64,000 nt of DNA from Lacrimispora sphenoides JCM 1415 (GCF_900105615.1 NZ_LT630003.1:4714001-4778000); one strand, 5' to 3'; shown: positions 24,427 through 34,121, numbered from the stretch's first letter. The notes: generated by a model not told the origin, from the letters alone. A program made the numbers and translations.

Positions 24427-25299
24427 TTATGACTGCCGTTTTTCTTCCCTGTAATGCTTCGGGCTGACGCCGAATTCCTGTTTAAAGATCTTGGAAAAGG
24501 TTAAAGGGTTATGATATCCGATGTCTGTGGCAATTTCCTGAATGGATAAGGATGTGGTGGCAAGCTGATTGGCGGCAATGTTAAGCCGGTACCTCATTAA
24601 GTATTCCTGAGGAGAAACGTGAAGCTGCTTTTTGAATATTGTAGTCAAATAGGAACGGTTGATCCCGATGTAGTCTGCGATGTCCTGGACCTTGATACTG
24701 TCGTAGTTCAGCTTAATATACTGAAGGGCATAATCTACATAAGTATCGATGGAATAGTCGTACTGGTTCTTCTTAATGGTTCTTATGGTATTCTGCATTT
24801 CGATCAGGGTGGACAATATCTCGTATAGGTATCCCACCCGCTTGATTTCATTGGCAAAGGTCAGTTCGCTGGTATCCAGTATTTTGTGTATCATGGGAAG
24901 ATAAAGCTGATTGGGAATCTGGGAATGGATGGCAGGGAGCTGCGGGGATATGCCCGCATAGCTTAAATAAGCCTCTGCCATCTCTCCGTCAAAGGTAATC
25001 CACATGTACTCCCAGGGATTTTTAAGATCCGCATTGTAAAGAACGGGATGTCCCTTGGGAATGAGAAAGATGTCATCGGTTTTTATATCATACCGTTTCC
25101 CATTAATTTCCAGAGAGCCTGCGCCGCCCAGCACAAAGTGAAGGTGATATTCATTTGGAATCTTGTGATCGTAGGTGTATCCCGGAGGACACTGCTGGAT
25201 CCCGCAGTGGACCAGGTACAGATCATTGGTCTGCCGTTTAATGTTCCTTAAGCAGCGGAACCCGGCAACATTTTTATAAGTCGTTTGTTTTTCGCTCAA
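24427..25299 (-). CDS. AraC family transcriptional regulator
   Basis: 290 residues: an N-terminal cupin sensor (AraC_binding; about 20-150, with PPGYTYDHKIPNEYHLHFVL) and two C-terminal helix-turn-helix motifs (DIADYIGINRSYLTTIFKKQ and EIATDIGYHNPLTFSKIFKQ, then GVSPKHYR). The start is TTG (25299-25297) behind GAGGGGG. It lies in the same direction behind the GH4 glycosidase, separated by 124 bases with an inverted repeat. It probably senses an alpha-galactoside or related sugar for this locus. Confidence 0.9.
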   Translation of the reverse strand: MSEKQTTYKNVAGFRCLRNIKRQTNDLYLVHCGIQQCPPGYTYDHKIPNEYHLHFVLGGAGSLEINGKRYDIKTDDIFLIPKGHPVLYNADLKNPWEYMWITFDGEMAEAYLSYAGISPQLPAIHSQIPNQLYLPMIHKILDTSELTFANEIKRVGYLYEILSTLIEMQNTIRTIKKNQYDYSIDTYVDYALQYIKLNYDSIKVQDIADYIGINRSYLTTIFKKQLHVSPQEYLMRYRLNIAANQLATTSLSIQEIATDIGYHNPLTFSKIFKQEFGVSPKHYREEKRQS

Positions 25300-25325
25300 A
25301 GATATACCCCCTCAAAATGGTGAAA

Positions 25326-25370
25326 GACCCTGTCAGACGATCCGCTTTTTTTAGGATGTTTGATAGGGTC
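25326..25370 (-). other. Inverted repeat between GH4 gene and AraC gene
   Basis: GACCCTGTCA (25326-25335) and TGATAGGGTC (25361-25370), one mismatch, around a T-rich 25-base loop. It could be a weak terminator for the GH4 gene or an operator ahead of the AraC gene. Confidence 0.4.
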
Positions 25371-25423
25371 AAGTATACAGGCATTATAGGCAACTTGTAA
25401 ATAATGATTCCTGGGAGTTTCTT

Positions 25424-26746
25424 TTACTGGTACATTTTCATGTAATCCCCATGGGCTGCAATGAGTTCATCCACCATGGCACGGATATCTTTTATGTTAA
25501 GCTCGGCAGCAGTGTGAGGATCCAGCATGGCAGCCTGGTAAATGGTTTTCTTATCCCTGTTACGGGCGGCTTCTATGGTAAGAAGCTGGGGATTTATGTT
25601 TGTCATGTTCATGGCCGCAAGCTGGGTGGGAAGGGGGCCTACATGGCATGGAGTGATTCCGCTTCCGTCTACCAGACAGGGAACTTCTACGCAGGCATCG
25701 GCAGGGAGGTTATCAATAAGCCCCTGGTTTAAGACACTTGCCCCGATCTTGTAAGGCTTATTGGTCAGAATTGCTTCCATAATATAGGAGGCGTATTCAT
25801 GGGAACGCACATGGGTGATCTGTCCGTTGTTAAGAATAGAGTTCTTTTCTTCTTCCCACTCATTGATCTGCTTGATGCAGCGCCGCGGGTATTCATCTAA
25901 AGGGATCTGGAATTCTTCGATCATTTCCGGGTATTTGGATTTTATGAACAACGGATTGTATTCTGCATTGTGTTCACTGGATTCCGTACAGTAATAGTCT
26001 AACTGGTTGATGTATTCAAAGCGTACCATATCCTTATGTTTTTCTGTCTGGTTTTTCCAGGAGGCCTTCTGACGGATCATGGGGTAAAGGTCGTTTCCAT
26101 CTCTGTCATGGAGCTTTAAGAGCCAGGCCATATGGTTAATTCCTGCAATTAATTCTGTTCGCCCTTCCAGCTTATCTTCCATATCAAGGCCCTTTAATAA
26201 GGTTTCTGAGCATACCTGGACGCTGTGGCATAAACCAATGGTTTTAATGGATGTGTAACGCTGCATGTAACCAGTTAAGATAGCCATGGGATTGGTATAA
26301 TTTAAGAAGTAGGCATCCGGACAAACCTCCTCCATGTCTCTGGCAAAATCCTCCATGACCGGAATGGTCCTTAAGCCCCGCATAATTCCGCCGATCCCCA
26401 GGGTATCCGCAATGGTTTGTTTTAAGCCGTATTTTTTAGGGATTTCAAAGTCTGTAATCGTACAGGGATCATAACCGCCCACCTGAATGGCGTTCACTAC
26501 AAAGGTGGCACCGGATAAGGCCTCCTTCCGGTTTTCCACTCCCAGATAAGTTTTGATATCAGCCCGTCCTTCATTCACATTTTTGTTGATTGCATTCAGA
26601 ATAAGCTCCGAATCCGAAAGCCGCACCTGATCAATATCGTAAAGAGCGATCACAGCGTCCTGAAGTATTGGAGTACACATGCAGTCGCCTAAGACATTTC
26701 TTGCAAATATCGTGCTCCCTGCCCCCATAAAAGTTATTTTTACCAT
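25424..26746 (-). CDS. melA: GH4 family glycosidase, alpha-galactosidase (MelA) type
   Basis: NAD+- and Mn2+-dependent glycosidase that cleaves by transient oxidation at C3. The Rossmann motif FMGAGSTIF (7-15) starts directly at the N-terminus, and the metal-binding motif is CHSVQ (Cys173-His174), the form found in MelA-type alpha-galactosidases and alpha-glucosidases and not in 6-phospho enzymes. 440 residues, usual length. ATG 26746 has AAGGAGGAAGG upstream; the frame extends further but without a ribosome site. Divergent from an AraC gene. It should act in the cytoplasm on imported melibiose or raffinose-type sugars. Confidence 0.88.
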   Translation of the reverse strand: MVKITFMGAGSTIFARNVLGDCMCTPILQDAVIALYDIDQVRLSDSELILNAINKNVNEGRADIKTYLGVENRKEALSGATFVVNAIQVGGYDPCTITDFEIPKKYGLKQTIADTLGIGGIMRGLRTIPVMEDFARDMEEVCPDAYFLNYTNPMAILTGYMQRYTSIKTIGLCHSVQVCSETLLKGLDMEDKLEGRTELIAGINHMAWLLKLHDRDGNDLYPMIRQKASWKNQTEKHKDMVRFEYINQLDYYCTESSEHNAEYNPLFIKSKYPEMIEEFQIPLDEYPRRCIKQINEWEEEKNSILNNGQITHVRSHEYASYIMEAILTNKPYKIGASVLNQGLIDNLPADACVEVPCLVDGSGITPCHVGPLPTQLAAMNMTNINPQLLTIEAARNRDKKTIYQAAMLDPHTAAELNIKDIRAMVDELIAAHGDYMKMYQ

Positions 26747-26863
26747 GTTCCTTCCTCCTTGTTTTCCTTGTCTGTCTGATGAGGATATTGTATAATTGCA
26801 GCAGAAAAAAAGATAGGAAGTTTGTTTCATAAAATTGTCATTTTGTTGTATGGAGGGTGAAAC

Positions 26864-27661
26864 ATGAATCAATTGGTACGGGGGCTGACCATTTATTACT
26901 GCGGTCGTGAACAGTGTGTGTCAGGGCATTTTTTCGGACCTGCGATCCGGAAGCATTACCTGATGCATGTGATACTTAGGGGAAAGGGGATCTACCGGAC
27001 AGGAGGCGAGGAATATGCCTTAAAAGAAGGAGATGCATTTTTGATCAAACCCCAGGAGGTCACGTATTATCAGGCGGATAAGGAGGAGCCCTGGGAATAT
27101 GCCTGGGCAGCTTTTGCAGGGACTGAAGCGGAGAGAATGTTAAGCGATTACCGGCAGGAGGAAAATGAATATGTGTACCATTTCGAACACGGAGAGGAAT
27201 GGCGAGACTATATGGACCGGCTGGTGACCGTCTTTGAAAGCGGGGAACACAGTATGGATGAGACAGCAGGGTATCTTTATCTGCTGTTTTCCCGGTTCCC
27301 AAAACGCAGCAAGGAAGTGGGAGAGTATGAGCAGAGCTATCTGTCCAGGGCGGAAACATATATACGCCATAATTACAGCTACCCCATTCAGATCGGAGAT
27401 GTGGCAAAATATGTAGGAATCGACAGGACCTATCTGTACCGGCTTTTTATGAAATATAAGGGCATTTCTCCGAAGCAGTATTTAACAGCCTACCGGATCA
27501 TGGAGGCTAAGCGCCTATTAGAGGATACGGGCCTTAGTATAACGGAAACCGGTTTATCCTGCGGCTTTCATGACGCTTCGGTATTCTGTAAAAGTTTCCT
27601 GCAGACAGAGGGGGAGTCTCCGCTCCAGTATCGGAAGAAGATGAGAGAAGAGGTTTGGTAA
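26864..27661 (+). CDS. AraC family transcriptional regulator of the alpha-galactoside locus
   Basis: 265 residues, N-terminal cupin (HLMHVILRGKGIYRTGGEEY-like region follows residue 25) and C-terminal AraC helix-turn-helix pair (VAKYVGIDRTYLYRLFMKYK; ETGLSCGFHDASVFCKSF, then ESPLQYRKK). Resembles MsmR/RafR-type activators. It is divergent from the GH4 gene and directly upstream of the binding protein-permease-GH36 operon, whose promoter has a poor -35, as expected for activator dependence. RBS GGAGGG. Confidence 0.9.
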   Translation: MNQLVRGLTIYYCGREQCVSGHFFGPAIRKHYLMHVILRGKGIYRTGGEEYALKEGDAFLIKPQEVTYYQADKEEPWEYAWAAFAGTEAERMLSDYRQEENEYVYHFEHGEEWRDYMDRLVTVFESGEHSMDETAGYLYLLFSRFPKRSKEVGEYEQSYLSRAETYIRHNYSYPIQIGDVAKYVGIDRTYLYRLFMKYKGISPKQYLTAYRIMEAKRLLEDTGLSITETGLSCGFHDASVFCKSFLQTEGESPLQYRKKMREEVW

Positions 27662-27814
27662 ATATAACAAAACACCATGTACCTATCACATTAGTCTATG
27701 TAATATGGATAAAAAATAGTTTATAATCAGGGTTAGGTAAATAAAAATACACAAAAAATGGTTTTAAATTTAGTCTTAACTATATAAACTGACTAATCAA
27801 AGGGAGGTAACAAA

Positions 27815-29152
27815 ATGAAACGTAAATGGTGGTTGACAGCGGCAATGGCAGCGGTTATGGCAGCAGCACTGGTTGGCTGCGGAAGCAAGACCCGGAAGGA
27901 AACTGCTCCTGCAAGCGCGGGAGAAACAAAGCAGGCGGAGGAAAGCTCCAGTGAGTCAGGAAATACGGCTGCTCAGGGAACTCTGACGGTTGCAATCTGG
28001 GACAAGAACCAGGAACCGGGACTTACGGAGATCATGAAGGACTTTACAAATGAAACGGGAATTAAAACACAGATTCAGGTAACTCCATGGGAGCAGTACT
28101 GGACCATGCTGGAGGCAGGAGCAACCGGCGGATCTCTTCCCGATGTTTTTTGGATGCATTCCAATGAGATCGCAAGGTATTCCCAATACGAGATGCTCCT
28201 GGACTTAACGGACCGGATCAAGGAGAGCAAGAAGCTGGAAATGGATAAATTCCCTAAGGACATTGTGCAGATCTATAATTGGGAAGGTACAAAGCAGTAT
28301 GCAGTGCCAAAGGATATCGATACCATCGCGCTCTGGTACAACAAAACCATGTTTGATGAAGCAGGAGTCCCTTATCCCGACAAGGATTGGACCTGGGATG
28401 ATTATGCAGAAGCAGCAAAAAAGCTGACCAAAGCAGATGGAAGCCAGTATGGATTTGCATTAAGGCCCACCAATGACCAGGCAGGCTGGAATAATATCGT
28501 TTATGATATGGGCGGTTATGTAATCAGCGATGATAAGAAGTCTTCCGGATTTGACCAGCCGGGAACCATCAAGGCCTTAACGTTTATCACGGATCTGATG
28601 AAAGAAGGATATGCGCCTCCATATGAAGTGATGGCGGAGAATACAGAGGAAGCTTTGTTTGAAGCTGGCAAGGTAGCCATGATTACGGCTGGCTCTTGGA
28701 TGCTTCCGGAGCTTTGCAATAATGATTACGTAAAGGAAAACTGTGACATCGCAGTCCTTCCAAAAGATGCAGCCTCTGGAAAGAGGATCTCCATTTACAA
28801 TGGACTGGGCTGGGCGGCTTCTGCCAATACCGGCATGCCAGAAGAAGCATGGAAGCTGATTGAATACATGGGATCAAAGGATGCTCAGCAGAAGCAGTCT
28901 GACCTTGGAATCGTTATTTCTGCCTATAAAGGGACAACGGATAACTGGATAAAGGCATATCAGGGCTTTAACCTCCAGGCATATTTAGATATGATGAGTG
29001 ACCTGGTCATCAGGCCATACTCTAAATCAACGGTTGCCTGGAACAATATGAGCTATGAAAAATTAATTGATGCATGGACCGGAGCCAAGAGCGTGGAGGA
29101 TGTCTGCAAGGACATGGCTCAGGAAATGAATGCCATGCTGGCACAAGAATAG
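27815..29152 (+). CDS. Sugar-binding lipoprotein of an ABC importer
   Basis: Extracellular solute-binding protein family 1 (MalE/MsmE/RafE type), 445 residues. Signal peptide with lipobox ALVGC (Cys22), Ser/Glu-rich linker, then TLTVAIWDKNQEPGLTEIMKDF and other SBP_bac_1 features (GSLPDVFWMHS, YAVPKDIDTIALWYNKTMFD, AGKVAMITAGSWM). RBS AAAGGGAGG. A TATAAT (27722-27727) precedes it without a good -35. Context points to alpha-galactosides (melibiose, raffinose, stachyose). Confidence 0.9.
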   Translation: MKRKWWLTAAMAAVMAAALVGCGSKTRKETAPASAGETKQAEESSSESGNTAAQGTLTVAIWDKNQEPGLTEIMKDFTNETGIKTQIQVTPWEQYWTMLEAGATGGSLPDVFWMHSNEIARYSQYEMLLDLTDRIKESKKLEMDKFPKDIVQIYNWEGTKQYAVPKDIDTIALWYNKTMFDEAGVPYPDKDWTWDDYAEAAKKLTKADGSQYGFALRPTNDQAGWNNIVYDMGGYVISDDKKSSGFDQPGTIKALTFITDLMKEGYAPPYEVMAENTEEALFEAGKVAMITAGSWMLPELCNNDYVKENCDIAVLPKDAASGKRISIYNGLGWAASANTGMPEEAWKLIEYMGSKDAQQKQSDLGIVISAYKGTTDNWIKAYQGFNLQAYLDMMSDLVIRPYSKSTVAWNNMSYEKLIDAWTGAKSVEDVCKDMAQEMNAMLAQE

Positions 29153-29160
29153 GAGGGGCT

Positions 29161-29195
29161 GGGGAGGCAGGCTTTTAAAGCGCCTCCCCCTTTTT
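29161..29195 (+). terminator. Intercistronic terminator-like hairpin after the binding protein
   Basis: GGGGAGGC (29161-29168) with GCCTCCCC (29182-29189), followed by CTTTTT. It should let only part of transcription reach the permeases, giving excess binding protein. Confidence 0.75.
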
Positions 29196-29259
29196 AACCG
29201 AATCAAGTGGTGAAGCGTATTGCGAATATCCGCTTGACAAAGAAATACGGAGGGTCTGC

Positions 29260-30165
29260 ATGAACAGAAAGTCAAAGGTATCAAGGCGGGAGAGAAGTGA
29301 ATTTTTATGGGGGTGGATGTTTTTACTGCCCACCATGGCAGGGCTTATTATATTAAACATCATCCCTATTTTTCAGACCATTTATCAGAGTTTTTTCAAA
29401 ACAGGGGCTTTTGGCAAAGGCAATGTATTTATTGGCTTTGACAATTACCGGAAGCTTTTTAGTGATGGGACTGTATGGCAGGCTTTGTGGAACACATGTA
29501 AATATGCGGTGGTGGAAGTACCGTTTTCCATTGCGATTGCCCTTGTGTTAGCCGTATTTTTAAATGGAAAAATCCGGGGGCGCTCAATATGGAGGACCAT
29601 TTATTTCCTGCCAATGGTAGCCGCTCCCGCAGCGGTGGCTATGGTTTGGAGATGGCTTTATAATTCGGAATTCGGACTGTTTAATCATCTGCTTCGCGGG
29701 ATAGGACTTTCCGGAGTGAACTGGATCTCTAATCCCAATATCGCATTCATCTCTGTGGCCATCGTGGGAATCTGGTCTGTGATCGGTTATAATATGGTAC
29801 TGTTTTTTGCAGGCCTTCAGGAAATACCCAGAGACTATTATGAGGCGGCGCAGATTGACGGAGCAAACGGGATCAGCCAGTTTTTTACGATTACACTGCC
29901 CTTAATATCACCCACCATGTTTTTTGTGACCGTGACCAGAGTCATAGGGGCCATGCAGGTGTTTGACAGCATCTATATGATGATGGGAAGAAGCAACCCG
30001 GCGCTTGTAAAGACCCAGTCCCTGGTGTACCTTTTCTATAAATATTCGTTTATAGAAGGAAACAAGGGATACGGCTCTTCCATTGTCATGCTGCTTCTTA
30101 TGGTAATCCTTCTGATCACAATGATTCAGATGATTTGTCAGAAAAAATGGGTGAACTACAGCTAG
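29260..30165 (+). CDS. Sugar ABC permease 1 (MalF/MsmF type)
   Basis: Cytoplasmic membrane permease, 301 residues, six transmembrane segments, with the EAA loop YYEAAQIDGANGISQFFTIT near residue 196. The N-terminus (WGWMFLLPTMAGLII) is typical of the LacF/UgpA group. ACGGAGGG ribosome site. Eleven bases separate it from the partner permease. No ATPase gene is in the operon, so a shared MsmK/MsmX-type ATPase encoded elsewhere is expected. Confidence 0.92.
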   Translation: MNRKSKVSRRERSEFLWGWMFLLPTMAGLIILNIIPIFQTIYQSFFKTGAFGKGNVFIGFDNYRKLFSDGTVWQALWNTCKYAVVEVPFSIAIALVLAVFLNGKIRGRSIWRTIYFLPMVAAPAAVAMVWRWLYNSEFGLFNHLLRGIGLSGVNWISNPNIAFISVAIVGIWSVIGYNMVLFFAGLQEIPRDYYEAAQIDGANGISQFFTITLPLISPTMFFVTVTRVIGAMQVFDSIYMMMGRSNPALVKTQSLVYLFYKYSFIEGNKGYGSSIVMLLLMVILLITMIQMICQKKWVNYS

Positions 30166-30176
30166 GGAGGAGAATT

Positions 30177-31007
30177 ATGGATAAGAGTAGAAAAATTAAA
30201 TCAGCCATCGTTTACTTCATTCTTATAATCGGGTCTGTCATTATGCTGGTCCCCTTTTTGTGGATGTTTTTAACGGCCTTTAAAAGTACATCGGAAGCAA
30301 CTCAGATGAATCCGTTCATCATTTTTCCTACGGTATGGAGAAAGGAAGCATTTTTATCTATCATAAGCAAAATGAACTTTTTAAGGCTGTACTGGAATAC
30401 GCTGCTGCTTATTGTAGAACGGGTCATTTGCGCGGTGCTTACTGCAACCATGGCAGGATATGCTTTTGGACGCCTTCACTTTAAGGGAAAGAATCTGGCC
30501 TTTTCCCTGGTTTTGTTTCAGATGATGGTGCCATCCCAGATCTTTATTATTCCTCAATACTTAATGGTGAGTAAGCTGGGAATGTTAAATACCTCCTTTG
30601 GCCTGCTTTTTCCGGGTCTCGTGACAGCCTTTGGAACCTTCTTGTTAAGGCAGGCTTATATGGGGCTTCCCTCTTCCTTAGAGGAGGCGGCCAGGCTTGA
30701 CGGCTGCAATATCGGCCAGACCTTTCTTTATGTAATGGCCCCCCTTACAAAATCCTCCATGGTGGCTCTGGGTATCTTTACCGCGCTGTTTGGATTTAAG
30801 GAGCTGATGTGGCCTCTGGTGGTCAACACAGAGCAAAATACCATGCCCCTGTCTGCCGCCCTTGCAAAGCTGCAGGGACAGTTTGAAACAAATTATCCGG
30901 AGCTTATGGCAGCATCCCTACTAGCCTGTATCCCCATGATTGTCATTTATCTGATATTCCAGAAACAGTTTATAGAAGGAATTGCTACATCCGGAGGAAA
31001 ATTATAA
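30177..31007 (+). CDS. Sugar ABC permease 2 (MalG/MsmG type)
   Basis: Partner permease, 276 residues, six transmembrane segments; EAA loop SLEEAARLDGCNIGQTF followed by the usual PLTKSSMVAL. ATG 30177 was chosen because GGGAGGAG lies six bases upstream; the open frame extends back into the previous gene. Ends 14 bases before the GH36 gene. Confidence 0.92.
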   Translation: MDKSRKIKSAIVYFILIIGSVIMLVPFLWMFLTAFKSTSEATQMNPFIIFPTVWRKEAFLSIISKMNFLRLYWNTLLLIVERVICAVLTATMAGYAFGRLHFKGKNLAFSLVLFQMMVPSQIFIIPQYLMVSKLGMLNTSFGLLFPGLVTAFGTFLLRQAYMGLPSSLEEAARLDGCNIGQTFLYVMAPLTKSSMVALGIFTALFGFKELMWPLVVNTEQNTMPLSAALAKLQGQFETNYPELMAASLLACIPMIVIYLIFQKQFIEGIATSGGKL

Positions 31008-31021
31008 AAGGAGTATGAATT

Positions 31022-33238
31022 ATGTCTATCATTTATCATGAACAAGCGAAACACTTCCACCTGTATAACCAGTCCATGAGTTATATCATTCAGATCATGG
31101 CCAATGGCCAACTGGGAAATCTGTACTATGGGAAACGGATTACAGACAGGGAGTCCTATGCATATCTCCTTGAGACAGGAGAGCGCGCCCATGCCGCCAT
31201 AAGCTGTCCGGAGCCGGTCAGCTTATGTCTCCAATATACGAAGCAGGAATATCCTGCTTATGGAACAGGGGATTACCGGTATGGTGCCTGCATCGTCAGG
31301 CAGGAGAATGGCAGCAGGATCACAAACTTTACTTATGCGTCCCACCGTATCTTTGAGGGGAAGCACTCCATAGAGCCTCTTCCTGCCACCTACGTGGAAG
31401 AGGAGAGGGAGGCTGCCACCCTGGAGATCACCCTTCATGATGATGTGATGGATACGGATCTGGTTCTTTCCTATACGATCTATGAAGAGATGCCGGTCCT
31501 TACAAGGCATGCCCGTTTTGACCACCATGGCAAGGAGGAAATCATCCTCTTAACGGCTATGAGCGGAGCTGTTGACCTTCCGGATTGTGATTATGAGATG
31601 ATTCAGCTTTCCGGGGCATGGTCCAGGGAACGGTATTTGAAGAGGCGTTCCCTGGAACAGGGAATACAGTCCATCTACAGCATGAGAGGGATCAGCAGCG
31701 CAGAGCACAACCCATTCCTGGCACTTGTAAGAAAAGAGACTACGGAGAACAGCGGCCAGGTATATGGCTTCAGCCTTGTGTACAGCGGCAGCTTCTTAGG
31801 ACAGGTAGAAGTCTGCACCCATGATACCACCCGGGTGCTCATGGGAATTCATCCGGATACCTTTGAATGGCCTTTAAAAGCGGGGGAATCTTTCCAGACT
31901 CCGGAGCTTGTGATGGTTTATTCGGAGCAGGGGCTTTCTTTTATGAGCCAGATCTTCCACCGGTTATACAGGACCCGGCTTGCGAGAGGGTATTGGAGAG
32001 ACAGGGAAAGACCGGTGCTTTTGAACAACTGGGAAGCAACCTATATGGATTTTAACGAAGAAAAGATTCTCGCAATTGCTAAAAAGGCGAAGGAAACGGG
32101 CGTGGAGCTGTTTGTTCTAGATGACGGCTGGTTTGGCGAACGAAGTGATGACCACAGGGGCCTGGGAGACTGGCAAGTGAACCGGAATAAACTGCCGGAA
32201 GGAATTTCCGGACTTTCTGAGAAGGTGGAAGCCCTGGGCTTAAAATTCGGTCTGTGGATCGAGCCGGAGATGGTCAATAAAGACAGCCGGTTTTACGAGG
32301 CCCATCCGGACTGGATCCTGTCCGCTCCCGGCCGCTATGAAACGCCAAGCAGAAATCAGCATGTCCTTGATTTTTCAAGAAAGGAAATTGTTGATGCGGT
32401 TTACGGCATGTTAAAGGACATTATTGCCAATGCAAGAATCTCCTATATCAAGTGGGACATGAACCGGTACCTGACGGAATGCTACTCCAGAGGAACCTCC
32501 CCCGACGGGCAGGGAATGGTGATGCATAAATTTATCCTGGGAGTCTATGACTTATATACCCGGCTCACCAGGGACTTCCCGGAGATCCTGTTTGAATCCT
32601 GCGCCAGCGGAGGGGCCAGGTTTGACCCTGGAATGCTGTACTTTGCTCCCCAGGCATGGTGCAGTGACAATACGGATGCCATGGACCGGCTAAAGATCCA
32701 GTACGGGACTACCATGGTTTATCCCATATCCAGCATCGGAGCCCATGTCTCTGCGGTTCCCAACCATCAGATTCACAGAATAACGCCTTTGGATTCCAGG
32801 GGAAATGCAGCGATTTTCGGGGCTTTTGGATATGAACTGGATTTGAATCATTTGTCTTCCGAGGAAATAGAGACGGTAAAGCAGCAGATTGCATGCTATA
32901 AGAAGTACCGGAAACTTTTACACCAGGGAACGTTTTACCGGCTAAAAAGTCCATTTGAAGGAAATGATACGGCATGGATGGCAGTATCAGAAGATTTGGA
33001 ACAGGCAATCGCCGCTTATTATCAGGTTTTGAATCCGGCCAATGCAGGCTGGCTGCGGTTAAAGCTCCAGGGGCTTTGTGAGGATATGCTTTATAAAGTT
33101 TCCCTGCCGGGAGAGACCGGGGAATACTACGGAAGCGAGCTTATGTACGCCGGTATTCCCATTGACAGAAGCCGCCTTTTTAGAGAATCAGGGGATTTTG
33201 CCTCTTTCCTCATCTTTATTAATAAGAAATCAGAATAA
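31022..33238 (+). CDS. GH36 alpha-galactosidase
   Basis: Retaining alpha-galactosidase, 738 residues, of the tetrameric AgaN/AgaA/RafA group; releases galactose from melibiose, raffinose and galacto-oligosaccharides. N-terminal beta-supersandwich, central TIM barrel with LDDGWFGER, nucleophile Asp479 in IKWDMNRYLTE and acid/base Asp549 in WCSDNTDA, then a C-terminal beta domain. No signal peptide, so it acts in the cytoplasm on sugars brought in by the preceding permeases. RBS AAGGAG. Terminator downstream. Confidence 0.95.
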   Translation: MSIIYHEQAKHFHLYNQSMSYIIQIMANGQLGNLYYGKRITDRESYAYLLETGERAHAAISCPEPVSLCLQYTKQEYPAYGTGDYRYGACIVRQENGSRITNFTYASHRIFEGKHSIEPLPATYVEEEREAATLEITLHDDVMDTDLVLSYTIYEEMPVLTRHARFDHHGKEEIILLTAMSGAVDLPDCDYEMIQLSGAWSRERYLKRRSLEQGIQSIYSMRGISSAEHNPFLALVRKETTENSGQVYGFSLVYSGSFLGQVEVCTHDTTRVLMGIHPDTFEWPLKAGESFQTPELVMVYSEQGLSFMSQIFHRLYRTRLARGYWRDRERPVLLNNWEATYMDFNEEKILAIAKKAKETGVELFVLDDGWFGERSDDHRGLGDWQVNRNKLPEGISGLSEKVEALGLKFGLWIEPEMVNKDSRFYEAHPDWILSAPGRYETPSRNQHVLDFSRKEIVDAVYGMLKDIIANARISYIKWDMNRYLTECYSRGTSPDGQGMVMHKFILGVYDLYTRLTRDFPEILFESCASGGARFDPGMLYFAPQAWCSDNTDAMDRLKIQYGTTMVYPISSIGAHVSAVPNHQIHRITPLDSRGNAAIFGAFGYELDLNHLSSEEIETVKQQIACYKKYRKLLHQGTFYRLKSPFEGNDTAWMAVSEDLEQAIAAYYQVLNPANAGWLRLKLQGLCEDMLYKVSLPGETGEYYGSELMYAGIPIDRSRLFRESGDFASFLIFINKKSE

Positions 33239-33240
33239 AG

Positions 33241-33276
33241 AAAAAAGTCCGGGCAGGCATTGTCTGGACTTTTTTA
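33241..33276 (+). terminator. Terminator of the alpha-galactoside operon
   Basis: AAAAAGTCCGGGCA (33242-33255) pairs, with wobbles, with TGTCTGGACTTTTT (33261-33274); T run included. Confidence 0.8.
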
Positions 33277-33346
33277 ATGTAATAAATTACATTACTGTTA
33301 AGTAATCTGCCTTTTTATTGAAAAATATTTTACAGCATGCTATAAT
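33275..33346 (+). promoter_or_regulatory. Promoter and palindromic operator of the YheO-like regulator gene
   Basis: A perfect 20-bp palindrome TAATGTAATAAATTACATTA (33275-33294) lies upstream of TTGAAA (33318-33323), 17-base spacer, TATAAT (33341-33346). The half AATAAATTACATTA reappears, 13 of 14 bases, at 34221-34234 upstream of the serine transporter gene. Confidence 0.7.
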
Positions 33347-33400
33347 TCCTAAAAATAATGCATGATTCCTTAAAAAAAATGAATGTAGGGGATGAATACA

Positions 33401-34084
33401 ATGAAGGATTATAATGTACACTTGACACTGATTGACCGAATTATACTGGAATCCTATAAGATCATGATGGAAGGGCTTGCTGATTATCTGGGGGGAGGCT
33501 ATGAGATGGTGCTTCATAGTCTGGAGGATACGGAGCATTCCGTCATTAAGATCATCAATGGACACCACACAGGACGTACGGAAGGAATGCCGATTACAGA
33601 CCTGGCCCTTCAGATGCTGGAAGAAATTGAAAAGGATGGCGACAAAAGCTACATCTCCTATTTTACCAAGAACAAAAAAGGAGAACCATTAAAATCCTCT
33701 ACCATTGTGGTACGGGGGGAGGAAAAACGAATCATCGGCCTTTTATGTATCAATTTTTATTTGAATACAGGTTTTTCTGAGATCCTGACCAGCTATATCC
33801 CCGCAATATCTACTCATTCCCTGGTTAAAACTGAAACCTTTGCTAAAAATGTGGATGAATTGATTTTCAGCAAAGTCCAGGAGGTCCGGAAAACGGTATT
33901 GGCAGATGAAGGGATACTTCCGTCTCTTAAAAATAAGGAAATCATTAATTCCCTGCATCAACAGGGGGTTTTTACCATGAAAGATGCGGTTGTAAAGGTA
34001 GCCGACTATCTGGGAATATCTAAAAACACCGTGTATATGCACATTCGGAATGTAGGAGTAACTACAGAAAAAAAGAACGAATAA
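33401..34084 (+). CDS. YheO/DauR-like transcriptional regulator
   Basis: About 227 residues: an N-terminal YheO-like PAS domain (about 10-120; GGGYEMVLHSLED, INGHHTGRTEG) and a C-terminal helix-turn-helix (KDAVVKVADYLGISKNTVYMHIRNV), the architecture of DauR-type regulators of amino-acid catabolism. ATG 33401 is preferred because TAGGGG lies nine bases upstream; ATG 33392 abuts that site. It precedes a transporter and both serine dehydratase genes and shares an operator-like sequence with them, so it probably controls serine use. Confidence 0.82.
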   Translation: MKDYNVHLTLIDRIILESYKIMMEGLADYLGGGYEMVLHSLEDTEHSVIKIINGHHTGRTEGMPITDLALQMLEEIEKDGDKSYISYFTKNKKGEPLKSSTIVVRGEEKRIIGLLCINFYLNTGFSEILTSYIPAISTHSLVKTETFAKNVDELIFSKVQEVRKTVLADEGILPSLKNKEIINSLHQQGVFTMKDAVVKVADYLGISKNTVYMHIRNVGVTTEKKNE

Positions 34085-34121
34085 ACATTAATACAGTGAA
34101 ATGGGTTGATAATGAAAAACA

